From NCBI GenBank assembly GCA_003513555.1, contig DOPG01000176.1, positions 1 through 8,783 on the forward strand: a DNA stretch of 8,783 nucleotides, written 5' to 3'. Shown here piece after piece: positions 7,590 through 8,783 of this stretch. Made by a program: the position numbers and the translations under genes. This stretch comes from Rhodopirellula sp. (GTDB lineage: Bacteria > Planctomycetota > Planctomycetia > Pirellulales > Pirellulaceae). Each line of letters starts with the position of its first letter. Within the stretch, counting starts at the first letter, position 1. The notes below the pieces were generated by a model. That model saw only the letters and a list, made by a program, of their open reading frames with translations. It was not told the origin of the DNA and did not search any database.

Positions 7590-7721
7590 GTTGCGGTGAA
7601 GTCAATGCTGGCAGCGGTACAGGTGTCCGCGCTCTAAGCCATCCATGCTCAGGAAATTCTGAACATCTGTTCTTCAATGCTGGGGTTGGGCAAGCAAAAT
7701 CTTTGCGCTCGCTATCAACAC

Positions 7722-8051
7722 TCAATCACCATCGAAGACGGCTTGCTTTATGGCTTGAACCATTGCTCGTCGACTGATCGCTGTTTGTGTTGCTCGTTCA
7801 ACATCGACACCCAAGGCCTTTCCGAGTCGAATTGCCAAGTCCAAATCACGTACGCCGTGATATTGGTTAGTTGCCCTGTTGTCCACGTAGATTGTCTCTG
7901 TGTCGGTCTTGTAGCCGGATTCAATAGCGTCCGACATTTCGTTGATCCAGTTTGGTGGAATTCCTGAACGGTGACATGTCTCCTCGTTCCAGATTTCGTC
8001 ACCTACACAGAGGTTCAATAGTGCTAGGGCACGGTGGCGTGGAATTGACAT
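7722..8051 (-). CDS. Conserved-looking hypothetical protein
   Basis: I do not recognise this protein. From the ATG at 8051 it has 109 residues; alternative in-frame ATGs at 8093 (123 residues) and 8204 (160 residues) are possible. The first 37 residues of the longest version look unlike a natural protein, and no start has a strong ribosome site; AGGACC about 10 bases upstream of 8051 is the best hint. Visible features are an acidic amphipathic middle (GDEIWNEETCHRSG, then WINEMSDAIESGY) and a C-terminal part, HGVRDLDLAIRLGKALGVDV, followed by ISRRAMVQAIKQAV, which reads as two regular helices. It has no signal peptide or membrane segment, so it is probably cytosolic. It is convergent with the EEP-fold gene, 132 bp away, and lies downstream of the small CxxC protein on the same strand. 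The gene call rests on composition and helix pattern; function is unknown. Confidence 0.55.
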   Translation of the reverse strand: MSIPRHRALALLNLCVGDEIWNEETCHRSGIPPNWINEMSDAIESGYKTDTETIYVDNRATNQYHGVRDLDLAIRLGKALGVDVERATQTAISRRAMVQAIKQAVFDGD

Positions 8052-8262
8052 GGGTCCAATGGTCCTAGGGATCAAGATAAAACGGTGAAGCATGCCAACT
8101 TGGTTCGCAGGAAGCTTCACTGAATTGGTTGACGTCGGTCCGATAAGCCTTGGGTAAATCACTTCGAGGTGCTTCGCCGCAGGCGAGTCGCAACGTTCCG
8201 CCAAGCAGAAAGTCTGCCAACCAGAAAAACAAGTGTCCAGTGTTGGTGAATTTGCCTGATGG

Positions 8263-8670
8263 TTAAATCGTGGATGGCTTGGCTACCGTTTGTCGTGACT
8301 TTCGCGGTGGCTTTGCCACAAGATGAATGATGGGAACGGTCTTTCGACCGCCATGAAAGGTTCGCTTGCCGTCAATGGTGTGGTCAAACACAAATACTCC
8401 GCTGCTATCTCCGCGAGGTGAAACACGGAGGATGGCGGGGTGACCGCATTCCAAGCAGCGGACACGCAAACCGTGGCTGTCTAGAAGTTGGTGGATCGAC
8501 TCGGCTAGCTCGCGGTTCTTCTGCAGGTCGTCAAATGAGCGACCCACCAGCTTGGACAATTGTTCCTGAATCGCCATGCGAATCGTTCGCTGTAGGCGAT
8601 TGAGTTCCTGATTCAACTCGAGCAAGGCCGTTTCGGCCTCGGTGGGCGAGATTGGCTGAGGAGCTGACAT
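8263..8670 (-). CDS. Small hypothetical protein with coiled coil and CxxC/His module
   Basis: From the ATG at 8670 the protein has 135 residues. Residues about 9-68 are heptad-like and charged (LLELNQELNRLQRTIRMAIQ), predicting a helical coiled coil. Residues 70-116 form a compact module, VRCLECGHPAILRVSPRG followed by GVFVFDHTIDGKRTFHGG. It contains C72, C75, H77, H97 and H106, candidate zinc ligands. The C-terminus is basic (KPPRKSRQTVAKP, 120-132), which could favour nucleic-acid binding. No named domain is recognised, and the zinc and DNA/RNA suggestions are inferences. An in-frame ATG at 8772 would start inside the terminal palindrome and add 34 residues lacking the later composition, so 8670 is preferred; neither start has a clear ribosome site. 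It may be transcribed with the hypothetical gene downstream, about 210 bp away. Confidence 0.6.
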   Translation of the reverse strand: MSAPQPISPTEAETALLELNQELNRLQRTIRMAIQEQLSKLVGRSFDDLQKNRELAESIHQLLDSHGLRVRCLECGHPAILRVSPRGDSSGVFVFDHTIDGKRTFHGGRKTVPIIHLVAKPPRKSRQTVAKPSTI

Positions 8671-8738
8671 GCCGGTGTCTCGAATGTTCAGAAAGGGGAT
8701 AGGGATCGGTTTGGCGAGATGCAAAAAACCACGGCACT

Positions 8739-8783
8739 TCACACTGGACATGTTATACAAATTGTATAACATGTCCAGTGTGA
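8739..8783. repeat. Perfect 22-bp inverted repeat with one-base centre at window end
   Basis: Bases 8739-8760 are the exact reverse complement of 8762-8783, with a single A at 8761 between them. I checked all 22 pairs. The centre reads TTATACAAATTGTATAA and the outer part is ACACTGGACA/TGTCCAGTGT. The repeat runs to the last base, so the right arm may be longer. It lies 69 bp upstream of the small CxxC-protein start. There is no T-tract typical of an intrinsic terminator. Possible roles are an operator, a recombination or element end, or a replicon terminus; an assembly fold-back is also possible. Confidence 0.9.

Noticed and set aside
7661..7672. GAACATCTGTTC, resembling a Gram-positive-type LexA box (GAAC-N4-GTTC)
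   Set aside because: It lies between the 3' ends of two convergent genes, not in a promoter, and an 8-fixed-base dyad has a fair chance of appearing once in a window of this size.
7677..7967. Plus-strand open frame of 96 codons
   Set aside because: It is antisense to the 7722-8051 gene, has a Cys/Val-rich shadow-like composition and no recognisable motif.
8671..8772. N-terminal extension of the small CxxC protein starting at 8772
   Set aside because: The start would lie within the terminal palindrome and the extra 34 residues look unlike the rest of the protein; the ATG at 8670 is a better fit.

Overview
The window looks like a bacterial chromosome segment, most likely from a planctomycete of the Pirellulaceae type. 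This is an inference from gene style, not from a marker gene. The clues are a TIM-barrel-only NagA, a secreted two-part acetyl-xylan-esterase-like hydrolase, a membrane-anchored endonuclease/exonuclease/phosphatase-fold protein of a kind I associate with planctomycetes, weak Shine-Dalgarno signals before most genes, some GTG starts and moderate GC. No rRNA, tRNA, CRISPR array, transposase or phage gene was seen.

Layout. Bases 1-203 hold no supported gene. Bases 204-2526 (+) form a compact cluster: nagB (glucosamine-6-phosphate deaminase), nagA overlapping it by 4 bp (N-acetylglucosamine-6-phosphate deacetylase), then a nitroreductase-family flavoprotein 38 bp downstream. Convergent to these, 4688-2625 (-) encodes a 687-residue secreted alpha/beta hydrolase with an intact Ser-Asp-His triad and an apparently inactive second domain. 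Upstream of it on the same strand, 6057-4831 (-) encodes the E2 subunit of 2-oxoglutarate dehydrogenase. A gene-free 440 bp divergent interval (6058-6497) separates it from 6498-7589 (+), a membrane-anchored DNase I/exonuclease III-fold protein that has lost almost all catalytic residues. Two small unassigned genes follow on the minus strand (about 8051-7722 and 8670-8263). The window ends inside a perfect inverted repeat, 22 bp arms around one base (8739-8783).

How the genes work together. NagA and NagB convert N-acetylglucosamine-6-phosphate to fructose-6-phosphate, acetate and ammonia, feeding amino-sugar carbon into glycolysis. The secreted esterase fits removal of acyl groups from polysaccharides outside the cytoplasm. 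The E2 protein belongs to the TCA cycle. These fit a polysaccharide-using heterotroph, but nothing shows that the separate transcription units form one system.

The two best leads are the EEP-fold protein with its active site erased but its fold motifs kept, and the long palindrome at the right edge. The palindrome could be a regulatory or recombination site, a replicon or element end, or an assembly fold-back.
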